Counted from the stretch's first letter, positions 32,853 to 44,447 are shown. The stretch is DNA of 64,000 nucleotides from Saccharina japonica (GCA_008828725.1 MEHQ01003424.1:84333-148332), one strand, 5' to 3'. Notes: generated by a model from the letters alone, not told the origin. Numbers and translations: made by a program.

Positions 32853-34677
32853 CTGGGTCGACCCCGCGCTTCGGGAGTGACCGCCTGTAGCCAGCCGCAC
32901 CGGCGTCTCTGCGAGAAGGCGCGTCAACGGAGACATCTGGCCAAGATCATCGCCTTCGTACCCTGCGGCAGCCTGCCTTGGCGACAACAGCGATGCCGGG
33001 GGAGGGGACGCACCACCACGTCTTCCTCCTCCTTCCTCACGCCGAGAATCTTGGCCGCGTCCGAGGTCCTCACGCACACCCGTCCTCGATTCGCTCAAAG
33101 TTTCGGCGCGGCTCGTCCAGTTACCCGCTCTAGTCGGGCCGGGCCCCGACGCTTTCATCCTCTCCCGCTGCGCGCCAGAGAGGTAAAACAGCATGCTGTC
33201 GGACACCAGCGACTGCTCGCTAGCATCGGCACCGCCCCCGACAGGCGTGTGCCGCTGCGTTCGCCGCCCTTGCCCTTGCCCTCCGACCCCGACCCCCCCC
33301 CACCCCGCCGCCACCTTTTCTCTCGCGGGAGGTGGCAGCGGCGGCGATGGACCGATCATGCGCGACGTCGCTACCAGAGACACTTCGAGATCCTGCTCCC
33401 TACCAGCGCCGCCGCCTCTGTTTTTGTCGGCGGCTCGGGCACTCGAGCTTCGCAGCAGATCACGGGACGGCGACCCGAACGCGTGCGGTCCGGAGGAGGG
33501 CCCCGGGTACCCGTCACTCGTTCTCCTCCCGCCGGGCGCCGCGCGCTGCAGCGGCGAGGGCTCGTCAACGAGGGAGCCCTCTTGGCGCCGTCGTCGAAGG
33601 TGCTCCGTTTGCCAGGAGGCTACGAAGGCATCCATCTCGTCTTGGACCCCACCGCCCGCGTCGCAAACACCGTCGGTACCCCCGACCAAACCTGCCGGCG
33701 CTGAATTTCCACTGGCACCGGGCGAACGCTTGAGCCCCTCCGCCCCCCCCGCTCGCGTCCGTGGTGCGAAAGACGGCAACGATTCTACGTGCCCCCCCGC
33801 GCCCACCTGGCCGTGGAGGTCGGTAGGAAACAGCGTCTCGCTGGACACTGGAACGAGCGCAGAGTGCGCGCGTAGGGGGGGCTCGTCGACGCCCGCCGAG
33901 GTTCGGCGTGACTCTCGTCCAGCTGGCGCAGCAGGGGGGACGGGCGACCTGCCCGCGCCGCCCCGGGCGCCCGTAACACCCGCACCACCTTCAGCATTCC
34001 GCCCGGCCATCGATCCGTGCCTGCCACCGCGAACGCGAGCGGCACGGTTGATTTCGTCCGCGCCTATCTCAACGCCGGCACCGTGATCATACCGCCCGCT
34101 AGCAGCCGGCGAACCCCCGCGCCTTTCCTTTGGAGTAGAGTTGCCACTGACGGAGCGATGGTTGCTGGTCGCCGACCCTGGCCCCCTCAAAGGGCTGGGA
34201 GCGGACGAAACCCCGGCCAAGGGCGGGCTGTTGCGCATAACTTGCGCCCGCGCCTGCGCCCCCGCGGGCAGGTCGTCGACGTCCGGGACGGTGGCGCGAC
34301 GGCGGGGAGTTTGGCTCGGCGTGCCCCCGACAGCGCTTGTGTCTGCGGCGTCTGCGCGATGCTGGGTCGGGCTCTTGCGCGGGCTCTCACCAACGCCGAG
34401 CAGGTGCCCTGTGTCGGTGCGGAGCGTGGGCATGTCGTAGGGCGGCGCGCGGAAGTCCTCTCGATCGTCGTTTCGGCCCTCCGACTCCTCGCGGGGGATG
34501 CCGGCACCTCCGCGCTTCTTTCGTAAGGCTGCTTCCTGTTGCCGGTACAGGCCCTCCAGTTGCTCTTGCTGCTCCGCCTGTTTCCGCCGCCTCTCCTCGT
34601 CTGCGGCTGCTTCCATCTGGCGCAGCCTCTCCCGCTGTTGCCTGTCGGACCGGGTGCGGGTTGGCATCGTGGCTTGA
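32853..34677 (-). CDS. Middle exon of the disordered coiled protein gene
   Basis: Acceptor: TTTTTTTCATATTTAG ends at 34678. Donor: CCCAG/GTATTT at 32853/32852. The phase-2 join to the upstream exon restores codon AGT, so the frame is continuous across the splice. The 608 codons start QATMPTRTRSDRQQRERLRQ and then form a basic/acidic coiled-coil segment rich in Glu, Gln and Arg (about residues 10-55). A long disordered, Ser/Pro/Arg/Gly-rich region follows. The opposite strand is also open over long stretches, a by-product of high GC content. No enzyme domain is seen. The intron to the next exon holds retroposon insertions. Confidence 0.65.
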
Positions 34678-35049
34678 CTAAATATGAAAAAAAAATAGGT
34701 TCTGTTTCGAGCCTGGATCAGCAAATCAGCATTTTCATGCACCCATCTTGGCTGCTTGGTAACGATCGTGTTTTTTTTTTCGAAACAAAGCTTTCACGTG
34801 AAAGCGATTCGGCCGCAATTTGGCTGGCGCTACATGCCGAAAGCCAACTTGGTCCCGTCGATCTAAGCAGGAGTCACGTGGGGTATCCAGGAAATACTCA
34901 GTACTATTCATGGTCCGGGAAGCACCAGAACTCGACCAATAGCTCCGTGCCAAAACGATAATAAGCGTTGTGATGCCACAACCCGCGAATATTTTAATAA
35001 TATTCCTAACTACTGTATATTAGTCTACCCTTGTACGTACAGGACGCAC

Positions 35050-37084
35050 CTGGCTTCTTCCTCTTCCTCTCGCTTCCTCTTGTCCTCCTCCTCCTTCTTA
35101 GCCCTCATCTTCGCAGATATCTGCTCTTGCAACGCCCGCTGCTGCTCCAGCGCTGCCGCCCTCCTCTGCCACTTGCCGTCGTGCTCAGACTCGTTGAGGC
35201 TCTGCACACCCGCTCCCGTTCGCAGGTGAGAAGTACCGTTCGCGGCTAGCGTCGCGGCAGCGTTGCCTCCTCCTCCTCCTCCAACCGTACCTACCCCCCG
35301 GACGTCGGCGCTTGGACCGCCGCCGCCGCCGCCGACGTTGCCACAGCTCCCAGTCGAGGAACGTCGGTACCCCGACCCACTCAAGGCCGCCCCCATCCCG
35401 CTGCCGCCATACACGTCCTCCACCAAGCGACGGCGGGCGGTCGTGACGTGCGCTTCGCCATTCCCGGGGCCACCAGGAGCTGACACCTGCTGTGCCGAGC
35501 TTCCGGTTGGTCGGTTCAACCAATTCGCTGGGAAGCCGTCTCGACTTGTTGCCGGGCTTCCCGTCGGCGAGTCGTGGCTACCGTCGCGATACCGGGTCGG
35601 GAAACTGTTCGACGAAAGCTGCTGCTGCCCGGCGTCGGCTTCCGCTCCCCGTCGGTAAGGGTCGTCCTCCCCTCCGAACGGCGGCTGCGGGGCGGCGGTC
35701 TCACCATGATCGCGACCGCCCCATCCACCGGTGGAAGCGCGCCGACGAGACCCCTTAGACGCGCTCTCGGCCTCCGCTGCGCGCCTTTCCTTCTCGGCGA
35801 TCTGCTTCCGAAGCTCCTCCGCGTACGCGGCCTTCCTCGCCTTCTCAGCGGACCGCTCCTGATAACCCCCGCCCCCTTCCGATTCCCGGTGCTGATGAGA
35901 CATCCTTCGCGGCGTCAGCGTCGCCGCGCCAGAGTCCGCCCCGATGCCAGCAAGGCTGGTCCCATACTCGCTCAAAATTCTGCCGCCGCCGTCGCCACCG
36001 ACACCGACACCGACACCACCCTGCTTGCCGCCGTAGGGAGATTCTCTCTCGGCGTGCCGATCACGAACCTGGTGCATCTTAAGCGGTTCGTCCGAGAACG
36101 CTCGCCTTTCTTGGACGTCCCGGTCCAAAGCGGAGAGGTACGCGGCCTGCGCCTCGGTTCTCGCCGCGTCCGCCGCCGCCATGTCGGGGCCGGACCATAG
36201 CCCCCGAAGCCCGGGCCCTTGGCGCTGGGGTCTGAGAGTGGCCCCAGACGCGGGCTCGTCTCCGCCCCACATCGCCTTCAGCCCGGGGCCTCGTCTTGGA
36301 GCGGGCGAATACCCTTGGCCCACAGGCACACCACCGTCACGCCCGCCGCCCCCTTGGTCGGACCACATGCTCCCCAAGCTGCCCCCACGCTGTAGCTGCT
36401 GCTGCTGCTGCTGTTGCTGCTTCGGAGCGTACCCATCGCTTCCGCCGGCCCACAGGTCTTTCAACCCGCCGGATTTACCCTTCCCTCCACCCGGCGGCGC
36501 CCTGTGCATCTCCATCTGAGACAGGATACCGTCGTGGTGATGCTCCGCTCCGGGTCGTACGACGGGCGGAGGGGGCGGCGCGGGAAGAAGTAACCGCCTC
36601 CCCTCGGGAATCGAAAACGAGCCCATGCTAGCGGGAGCGGCAGCGTCCTTCCGGCCGCCGTTCGCCCCTTGCCCCCACCCCCTCCCCGGCGAGGGATCGT
36701 CGCGTAACGGCAGGGCGGCACGCGAGGCGGAGTCGACGGGTTTCGCTCCTCCCACCGCCCCCGTCAGCTCTTGCTCCATGTCTCGCATAACTTTTTCAAC
36801 GTCCGACTCGAAAGCTGGCGGCGGGCCAAGACCGGAAGCGCGCGCAGCGGGGCCGCCGCCCAAGAGGCGTTGCTGGGGACTTCGTTCTCCTGTTGCCTCC
36901 GATCCCCGCCCTGTTCCTTCCCCTTTAGCTTCCCTCAGCCGAAGGAACTCGGCGGCCACCTTCGAGTCGAAAGATGGGTGTTGACCTGGCGGTGGTGGGT
37001 TGGCCAGGTGGTCGGGTTGGTCGTAATGACGTCCAGGCACAGGCCCGATGTTGGCGGTAGAACTCGAGGGTATCGACGGTGACC
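35050..37084 (-). CDS. Large exon of a disordered protein with Trp repeats and coiled segments
   Basis: Acceptor TTGTCTGGCAACGCAG ends at 37085. Donor GCCAG/GTGCGT lies at 35050/35049, followed by a 372-bp intron. About 678 residues. Near the N-end are AAEFLRLREAKGEG and DVEKVMRDMEQEL. Four repeats of a G-L-x-x-(L/M)-W motif follow: GGLKDLW (36450-36476), GSLGSMW (36353-36385), GLKAMW (36255-36291) and GLRGLW (36181-36219). Three short coils come next: QAAYLSALDRDVQERR, KAAYAEELRKQIAEKERRA and ALQEQISAKMRAKKEEE. The Y..eL..QI.EK pattern resembles repeats in CSPP1/CCDC66-type centrosome and cilium proteins. That likeness is inference from memory. The start codon was not found. Confidence 0.65.
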
Positions 37085-37559
37085 CTGCGTTGCCAGACAA
37101 TATAAATATATTACATTTGCGGCCGTGCGGTGGGCAGTTAGTCCAGCTGGTCAGCTCTAGTTCCTGCGGGTCGCACGAAGCACCAACGGTACTGGTACGT
37201 GCTGTATCATGTTGACGGGTGGGAGTCGTATGATCTGCATGATAACAGGTCCACATGCATATGAAAGCGGGTCCTGCACAACAGGTAGTTAGTACTACTA
37301 CAGTACTGCTGCCGATGATCGTGATCTGTCCGATTTGCGAGATATTTGTATCATACACCACACTTGGAGTTGGCGTTCCACCGTTTGATGTGTTCTCACG
37401 AAATTGGTGTACATACGAATACAATTACCATGAATTTAGCGTAGTTCATGGGTATACGATGTTAACCCCTTTGTGTTGAGTTGCTCGGAGTGCAGCTGTG
37501 AGCTGCGAGTATCGCACTGTCATGTGCCGTGGAATACGTGGAATATGTAGATGGTAAAA

Positions 37560-37817
37560 TGCATGTATATTTAGGGCATATTTATGTCCTGGATGAAACT
37601 GTCACTTCGACCCACGAGCGACCTCCGAGGTGGACCCTCGTTCACTCCTCGATATAATCCAACACGAGAGTCCTTCCAAGCCTCCATCATGAGTGCTGTT
37701 TACCTCGCCTAACTGCGTACGACCTATCACGCTTCATAACCCTGATCACGCTAGCGTGTCCGTCGAAACTCTGTGGGCTATACGGGCAGGGACTAGAGCG
37801 ACCCCTATCTCTCAAAG
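37560..37817 (+). mobile_element. Leader of a broken LTR retrotransposon
   Basis: The DNA ahead of the gag-like start (GGTGGACCCTCGTTCACTCC, CTGTGGGCTATACGGGCAGG) has no coding signal and sits where an LTR end and primer-binding site would be. No second LTR was found and boundaries are not defined, so this rests on the downstream gag frame. Confidence 0.3.
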
Positions 37818-38246
37818 ATGGCGGAAAGACTGGAAGAGATAATGTCAGAAATGCAGGCACGAATGGACGAACAATTCCGCTTGCTGCAAGCAACGACGGA
37901 AGAACCGGAGAAAGAGAGGGCCTCTCGGAGAGGCGAGAGAGCGGAGGCCGGGAGAGAACCTGGAAGCCCCGCCATCGCTACGTCCGATAGAGTGCCGGAC
38001 TCTCTATTGAACCGGTTCGTCGAGCAACCAACTGCGGCGGCAAAGCGGCGGAGGAGCTGGTGGAGCAGCCCCTTCGTCAACAACCGTGCCACCGTCAGAG
38101 CCTCAGGCTCACCCAGGCACGTTAGTAATGGTAAATATCCCGAAATTCGGCGGCGACTCGTCGAGAGGTTTCGTTTGGAACAAGTTATTTGTGTCTTGGG
38201 CTACTCGTATGTCGGCCAACTGTTACGATTTTTATGATGCCCTCAC
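37818..38246 (+). pseudogene. Frameshifted gag start of a retrotransposon
   Basis: Starts MAERLEEIMSEMQARMDEQF, a coiled, Glu-rich start common in Ty1/copia-type gag proteins. A one-base shift occurs in the GCGGCGGCAAAGCGGCGG stretch near 38035-38055. The other frame then reads VNIPKFGGDSSRGFVWNK and ends YDFYDALTA at 38244, followed by TAA. The P.F.G.....W pattern fits the conserved gag entry motif of this class. No protease, integrase or reverse transcriptase follows. The second half is the left arm of a palindrome. Confidence 0.5.
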
Positions 38247-38455
38247 AGCATAATAACCTGTAAAAGTTTGGGGGTGGACGCTCTTTTCCACCCCTAAGTT
38301 TTGCAGATTATTATTGCTGTGAGGGCATCGTAACAGTAAGCCGGCATAGCCCGAGATACAAATAACTTGATCCAAACCAAAACTTTCGACGAGTCACCGC
38401 CGAACTTAGGGACATTTGCCGTTAGTAACTTGCGCGCTGGGACGAGCCCGAGGTG
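38100..38455. repeat. 350-bp palindrome made from gag sequence
   Basis: The left arm (CTCAGGCTCACCCAGG, AAATTCGGCGGCGACTCGTC, GATGCCCTCACAGCA, TTTGGGGGTGGA) is mirrored by the right arm (TCCACCCCTAAGTTTTG, TGCTGTGAGGGCATCG, GACGAGTCACCGCCGAACTT, CTGGGACGAGCCCGAG). The centre is about 10 bp. The arms differ by scattered substitutions, including in the gag codons, so both arms have diverged since the inversion. Confidence 0.85.
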
Positions 38456-38864
38456 AAATGCCTGGGCTTCGTAATGTGCACTTTGGAATGTACCATTTCC
38501 AACTCTACTACTATGTACGCTCTTCTACACGTTCTTATGCCCTGAGGGCAGGTTTCAGGGAGAAACTGCTGTACATACCGCTGCAGTGCTGCACTTGGAA
38601 TCAAAGTTGTCCTTGTTGTAAAGGTGCACCACTTGCGCATTTGTACATACGTACCTGGTATGTACGAAACTGCTGTTCGGTACGAGAAGGAGTACTATTT
38701 AATACTGCTGTTGTGCGTGCGTAAACTGGTACCTGTGCTTCGTACGTGACTGGTGTAGACTACGAGCGCAAGCCATCGTTTACCAGCACGAGTTTGTGTG
38801 TGTGTTCTTCACATAAACCTGGATAATCCGGTATTTCTGTATATGAGTACGTACAGTACAGGAC

Positions 38865-39035
38865 ACCTACTGTAAATAAGAAACAGGAAAGCTCGCCCAG
38901 GCTGGATTTCTTATTTGAGAGAGGGCGCTTTCTACACTACGTAGTCTAAAGATAACCACTCTTGAATTTCTTAGTTTCCTCTAAATCTCAGCCTGGCTTT
39001 CTTGTTAGCCTGTTTCTAATTAGGTGTCCCGCACT
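38865..39035. mobile_element. Palindromic MITE (CCTAATAAGAAAC family)
   Basis: GGACACCTACTGTAAATAAG with AAACAGGAAAG at the left and TTTCTAATTAGGTGTCC at the right, with TTTCTTATTTGAGAGAG and AAAGATAACCACTCTTG inside, as in 9232-9368. Confidence 0.65.
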
Positions 39036-40262
39036 GCTGTACCCATCGACTTTCCAGCACACCCAGTATACCCAGTGTCCGTGCTGGTTCTTCGCCCTCT
39101 ACTGATTGTAGAGATACCAGCTCTCTGTGGTGACAAACTACGGCAGCATACTATTAATAGTACTCTTATGTACGAGTATGTTCGTACGAGACAGAGATAA
39201 CCGCAAATACTCGTAATCTGATACTGCTGCAGCTGTACAGCCAGTAGGGCGTAGGGCGCAATGCAAAGCGTACTGGATACGAATTTCACGAAGAAAGAGA
39301 AATACCGGCTTTTGCGACTTGTGATGACTTCGTGCGAGTACTTGTGACCATTGTTATATGGTTGCGGCCGCATTGCAGACGGCCCACTGCTAAGTACTGG
39401 AGACTACCCGAGGTAGAGCGCACGAGCTCAAGGAGCGCTGGCTCGCTTCGAGTACTTCGAGAAGTATGGTGCTAATCGTAGCCGAACGTATTTCGTACCA
39501 GGTATGATACGAACATCATCATTTCATCATCCGACTGCTGGGTGTGACACGGTGAGATGGGCTTCTGTATTACTTGTACCTTTGGAGCTCGAACCAACTG
39601 CTACGTAACCTTTTTGGGAACACAGCGCTGCCGTTCTGCGGTGATCCCAAGCACACAGCAGTAGCATGGCAATGGTTCGAGCGAGTCGCCTCACCTCTGT
39701 TTCCGTATGACGCGGTGTGGTCTCCGTTTGTACGGAGCCGCTGCGCCAGCTGCTTGTTTCCCCAAGGACTCCCACCCGCACCGCCCGCCCGTGCTGTCAT
39801 CTCGTCGGCGTGAATATCATCTCTGTCGCTCAAATGGTATTCGGGTTGTCGTCGCTCCACCGCAGGCCTATGCACGCGTCCCACGGCACCACCTTGTCCA
39901 GGGGCGTCCCAGTTATCGTAGGCGCCGCCAGGCATGGCTCTCTAGCACCAGGTGGGCTAGACCTAGATCAGGCGCAGCCGTCTAATGCACTGGGAGCGCT
40001 GCGCTGTGCGTGCGCCAGGCGCCGGGCGTTCAAAATTGAAATCCTATCCATCCCCGAATATAGATACCGCCTCTTCAAATGGAAACCTAACGGTTTCACG
40101 TTTCGGTACTTTTAATTTTTCGTCGTAGACTCGTAGACTCGTCGTCGTAGACAACGTAGACCAAAAGCGAGGCCAGAGACGAGACCTTATCATGTCTGGC
40201 TGTCTGGTACCTTGACCGTCAGTCCACTGTAGTGACAGAGAGGAAGGCAAAAATTGTGCCTG
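39036..40262. other. Spacer upstream of the TPR gene
   Basis: Several frames of 80-120 codons are open on both strands between 39527 and 39985, but none shows a domain, splice signals or a coherent composition. The part next to 40263 is presumably promoter and 5' UTR. No TATA or other element could be fixed. Confidence 0.4.
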
Positions 40263-40334
40263 ATGGCTACCGACAGCGTGGAACTGCTCGCTTTACAGCG
40301 TATCGACGAGACATGCATGCAGCTGCAGCAGCAG
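40263..40334 (+). CDS. TPR protein, exon 1 (start)
   Basis: ATG at 40263 opens 24 codons (MATDSVELLALQRIDE ... QLQQQ) that end exactly at the donor CAG/GTAAGG (40334/40335), phase 0. Joined to the exon at 40696, the residues continue directly into the first TPR helix (QLQQQ then GNYLQALECMERG), which supports this start over others. The exon is too short to stand out as an open frame alone. Confidence 0.75.
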
Positions 40335-40695
40335 GTAAGGTGTGCTGGGCGTGTCGAAACCTTCAACTAATAAATAATCGCGCCGGATGCGAGTTTGCGA
40401 GTGGGCATTTCCGATCTTCTTGCCGATGTATTACGATTTCAACAGCGAAACACATCTACGTTCGCCACAGAGTTCTTTAGCGACCCTTGTATCCTCGGGA
40501 AGCGGTCCAACGAACTCTTGAGCACAGCCGACACCCCTCGAGAGTCGGAGAGGTACGGCTACATCAGCCTAAATACTCCCTATAGTTCAGAGTGACATTT
40601 ATCGAGAGCTTGGTTCATACACTTGGCTTAATTTTTTTCATCTCTTGTCGCTTTCCACAAGTACCCCCCCCCCTCCCCCTTCCCTCTTCCCACAG

Positions 40696-41016
40696 GGCAA
40701 CTACTTGCAAGCGCTGGAGTGCATGGAGCGGGGGCTCGTGCTCCGGCAGCACTTCTTTGGCAGCGACAGCGAGGAGGTGTGGTCCGCCTGCAAGATAGTC
40801 GGCGAGATGTGCAACCTGCTCGCCATGACCTACCTGCAGCAGGAGGACTTCGGCATGGTGCTCGAGCTCTTGAAAAAAGCGGAGATACTGACGGAAAGAG
40901 ACGAGGCTGGCCGCGCGGTGACGTACAACAACCTGGCGTGCTACTACAGGCGGCGGGGCAAGCTTCACGCCGCGCTGCAGTACCTCCACAAAGCCCTCAA
41001 GATTGAAGCCAAGATG
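40696..41016 (+). CDS. TPR protein, exon 2
   Basis: Acceptor CCTCTTCCCACAG ends at 40695. Donor AAGATG/GTGAGA is at 41016/41017, phase 0 at both ends, 107 codons. It holds at least two and a half tetratricopeptide repeats of the kinesin-light-chain sort: NYLQALECMERGLVLRQHFF, a middle repeat with NLLAMTYLQQEDFG, and TYNNLACYYRRRGKLHAAL followed by LHKALKIE. TPR arrays make protein-protein contacts. Partner and compartment cannot be read from the sequence. Confidence 0.85.
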
Positions 41017-41611
41017 GTGAGACCAATCATATTGCAATACTTCTGCCCGAAGCTCGGGTGTGGCTCTCTCAGCTTGCCTTCCTACCCGCCCTGCTTCCTT
41101 CCGCGGTTATTTTCAAAATGTATGAATTCTAACAGGGGTACGGAAGCGCGCACACTGGATGCAGCAGCAGCAGCAGTGCAACAGCAATTAGCTGTCTTCC
41201 TGCCGTTTGACTAAAAAGCAACACTCTTATGAAGCAGCCAGGGGTCCCCCTCTCCCCCCCCCCCTACTGGCCATCTACTGCCAAAATGTATGAATTCTAG
41301 CAGAGGGTATTGATCGCTTTCAGACTATACGTAGGAATACAAGTCGTACACACATCGCGGGCAGATCACTCGAACCCTACTCCAGGACCTACTGTTGATA
41401 TTTCAGGGCAGACATACTCCTGGTCTGTAACATCTAACTCGCGTTGCACGGTACCGACGCACCGACTGCCGGTTATCAATCAGCACATCGCCCGCAGAAA
41501 CACAACAGGTCGGCTGACGATTGAAAGCGTGGCACAAACCAGAAGCAGATGTTCTCGTAGGAAGCTGAGGAACAACTCGCACTGCAGATAGAGATAAGAG
41601 CGTCTGCGGAA

Positions 41612-41670
41612 CACAATGGTTGATATATACTTAACGTAGCACATTAACTCCTCAGTATATCAACCATCTT
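41612..41670. mobile_element. Tiny palindrome ATGGTTGATATATACT
   Basis: ATGGTTGATATATACT and AGTATATCAACCAT face each other over about 25 bp, within intron 2 of the TPR gene. It is too short to class. Confidence 0.5.
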
Positions 41671-42598
41671 TTTTTCGATTTTTTCCCCGGGCTGTCGGGG
41701 TTACGGTTACTTACAAGTAAAAAATCGTATCAACGAAAAACAAAAAACTCTTAGGAAGCAGCCAGGGGTCCCCCTCCCCCCACCCTGGCCTCATTAGTAT
41801 CTAACTCACGTTGTCCGGTGGGAGCCGTATACTCTATATGGTCCACAATTACCACAATTGTGGGTTGGATCAGTATTATATAACGACATGAGTGTACTAC
41901 GTACGGTCTACCAAACTCACCTTGCCGGATGGGAGTCGTACAGTTAAAAAAAGTAGCGGCGAATAACAAAACCTCTTGCGTACGTACCGTGTGTGTTGTC
42001 TTGGCGCTATGTGTATGGCACGTACTGGTACAAAACATCTGCCGTGTCTTTCCCGAAAGCAGGCGACGCCGTCGTCGGGTGCGTGGCCGTCTACAGCAGC
42101 AGTGTATATACCGCACGAACGTCCACACAAAACTACGCCGCACGTCGCACTTTCAATTTCAATTTATGCTGATTGGCTGCAGTTTTCGCACTCCCCCCTC
42201 CACCCCCCACCCCCCTCCCGCCAAATGGCGACCCGTTGCCAGCCGAACCGCGAGTAGCTGCCGAAAAAAGAAGAGTTTTCGAGCGTAAACCGGCAGCACG
42301 TAACTGGTACCTGTGGTACGATATGTATTTGGGCTTGCACCCCAAGGTTCGGGCACAAACTACCTCGATTGCAGACTGCGTACGAATAGGGTCGTCTCTT
42401 TTAGCAGCTTGACTGAAGTAAAGGGGTAAACCAACATGCGAAAAAATTGTGAGAAAAAAAAAAGACATGGGGTTTTGGGGACGGGCGCGAGTGACAATAT
42501 CTGAGCAATAAAAAGAAGATTTCCAGCCCGGTGCGAGCTATTGTATACACTCATACCCTCGATGACCACCGTTTTTCGTGCTTTCATCTTTTAACCAG

Positions 42599-42846
42599 GG
42601 ATCGCGGGTGGAGCACCCCGCAGATACCCACCTCAACACGTGCGCGGTCCTGTCACAAATCGGGCGGCATCAAGGGGGCCTGGAGCACGCCCAGTCGGCG
42701 CTCATCCTTCTACAGGAAGAGTTGTTCGGGGGCGGGGAGCCGATCGGGTGGCCGTGCTGGCGATCGCCTATCACAACATGGGCGTAGAGCAGGAGTTCCT
42801 GAAGAAGTTCGAGCACAGTCTGCAGTCCTACAGAAAAGGGGTTGAG
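42599..42846 (+). CDS. TPR protein, exon 3 (with 1-base frameshift)
   Basis: Acceptor CATCTTTTAACCAG ends at 42598. Donor GTTGAG/GTGCGT is at 42846/42847. It begins in phase with exon 2 and reads HPADTHLNTCAVLSQIGRH and HAQSALILLQEELFGGG. Near 42740 the frame must move by one base to continue DRVAVLAIAYHNMG and LQSYRKGVE. The exon is 248 bp where 249 would keep phase. The TPR pattern continues cleanly across the break, so one base is missing, either a sequencing error or a recent lesion. Downstream exons agree with the corrected phase. Confidence 0.8.
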
Positions 42847-42929
42847 GTGCGTGCTTTCGCAGCTTGGCGTTGATTTCATCGGCTCTGTCTGCCCAGCATC
42901 GCCTTTTCCGTGGTAAAATAGCGAGATTG

Positions 42930-42938
42930 ATGTTGCGG

Positions 42939-42970
<32 letters not shown>

Positions 42971-42973
42971 GGT
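42930..42973. repeat. (GTT)n microsatellite in TPR intron 3
   Basis: About ten GTT units just after exon 3. A similar (GTT)n run is at about 50590-50636. Confidence 0.85.
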
Positions 42974-43876
42974 GCTGTTCTCACATTGACTCGTCACCAA
43001 AACAAAGCCCGTGGTCACCAGACGGCGCTCTAACAACTCTGGAGTGGAGACAAATGTGCTTCTCGTACATACCCGCAGCGTTTTATTTCGCCCTAATTAT
43101 CCCTTTTATAGGGTACCCCCCCCCCCCCCGCCCGGCTCGAAATGGAAAAAAAAACACCCCGGGAAAAGAGCATGATGATGATGGTCACTATTTTCGAATA
43201 TCCGAAGTGGCTACTCGTACCTCCATTCGAGTGCGGTCTGCAAGTCAGCCGCGTGTTGTAGTAGCATACTGCAAGCAGATGGCATGGAACTCTCAGGAGC
43301 CACAAGGGGTCCCGTTACCAACACAGTAAACACAAAAAAAACAGCCCGAGCGAGCGGTGTTAGCGATAAAATTGAATTTTCGTAGTACTTCGTATATATC
43401 ATATATAGGACGCTCTTGTCCTCCTTCACTGGCATACCCGTACGTATCACTTTTGGGTGAGCTGGACGTGCGTGCGCGAGTCCTGCCCACGTGTATTTCC
43501 TGTGAGCCTGTAGAACTAGCTCCGCTAGCTCATGGTACCGCGCAGCTTATCTCGCCGCTGTGGGTGTCCCACCGGTGGACGCTAGTGCCTCCCTTTTCGT
43601 GTTTGTTGGATTGAAGGAATAGCCTACTATGCCATTCGTTCAGCGCTGATTGACTAGCACAGTAGGTCCAGTCAGCGCTGATTGAGTACGTAGCAATAGT
43701 AGGTCTGGTCGGGGCTGACGTTTGAAGCCTGAGTAGGTTACGGTATCCCCTCTAACCAACAAAAACTAACAAATTATGTATATTAGATGCTTCGTATGTT
43801 ATGTATTGGTTATAGTAGATAACCTACGACGCGTGGTACGATAGAGAGGTAGCACTTTTTGGCCAGCATATTTATG

Positions 43877-44078
43877 ACTGACTATTACTGACTATTACTG
43901 ACTACAGTAGTATTGACTATTACTGACTAGTATTGACGATTACTGACTATTACTGACTATTACTGACTGTTACTGACTATTACTGACTAGTATTGACTAT
44001 TACTGACTATTACTGACTATTACTGACTATTACTGACTATTACTGACTAGTACTGACTATTACTGACTATTAGTGACT
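43877..44078. repeat. 10-bp satellite TATTACTGAC
   Basis: About twenty head-to-tail units of TATTACTGAC, some as TAGTATTGAC, in TPR intron 3. The array ends about 145 bp before exon 4. Confidence 0.9.
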
Positions 44079-44223
44079 ATGAGTATACCCCTCAACCGAC
44101 GAACTACATACTCACACCCAACATCGTCAATGTTTGCCATGCTTTTCGTCGGGCTACAATGCCTCGGCGCTGTGTATGCACGACTATCCAACGCTATCAT
44201 TGTCGCTATCACTATATATATAG

Positions 44224-44447
44224 GTCGCCCAGAAATATCTCGGCGGGAACCACGCGGTCACCGTCACCCTCCGCAACTCTACCATGGCCGCACGCCGGGC
44301 GATAAGCGCGAGAGATAGCAAAATACGGGAGGAGCTCATCCGTCGCAGCAATCGGAGGCCCCGGGGCGGCGGGGAGCGGGGAGGGGGGCGGACCCAACCG
44401 AAGCCCGCGGTCGGAACAGGCGTGCTTAGCAAGGCCCTCTCTCCGAG
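44224..44447 (+). CDS. TPR protein, exon 4
   Basis: The acceptor TATATATATAG ends at 44223, and the donor CCGAG/GTGAGA is at 44447/44448. It reads VAQKYLGGNHAVTVTLRNS, the typical end of a kinesin-light-chain-type TPR, then a basic, Arg/Gly-rich linker (IREELIRRSNRRPRGGG). Without splicing the frame would stop at the TGA inside the donor. It leaves two bases (AG) that are completed by the next exon. Confidence 0.8.

Noticed and set aside
32778..34086. Long plus-strand frames (308 and 297 codons) opposite the minus-strand exon
   Set aside because: GC-rich DNA keeps both strands open. The minus frame is longer, has matching splice phases and a coherent coiled segment. The plus frames have none of these.
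39527..39985. Gene in overlapping 80-130 codon frames on both strands
   Set aside because: No frame has a recognisable motif, and the openness is equal on both strands.
43877..44078. CRISPR-like array
   Set aside because: Units are contiguous 10-mers without spacers. It is a simple satellite in a eukaryotic intron.
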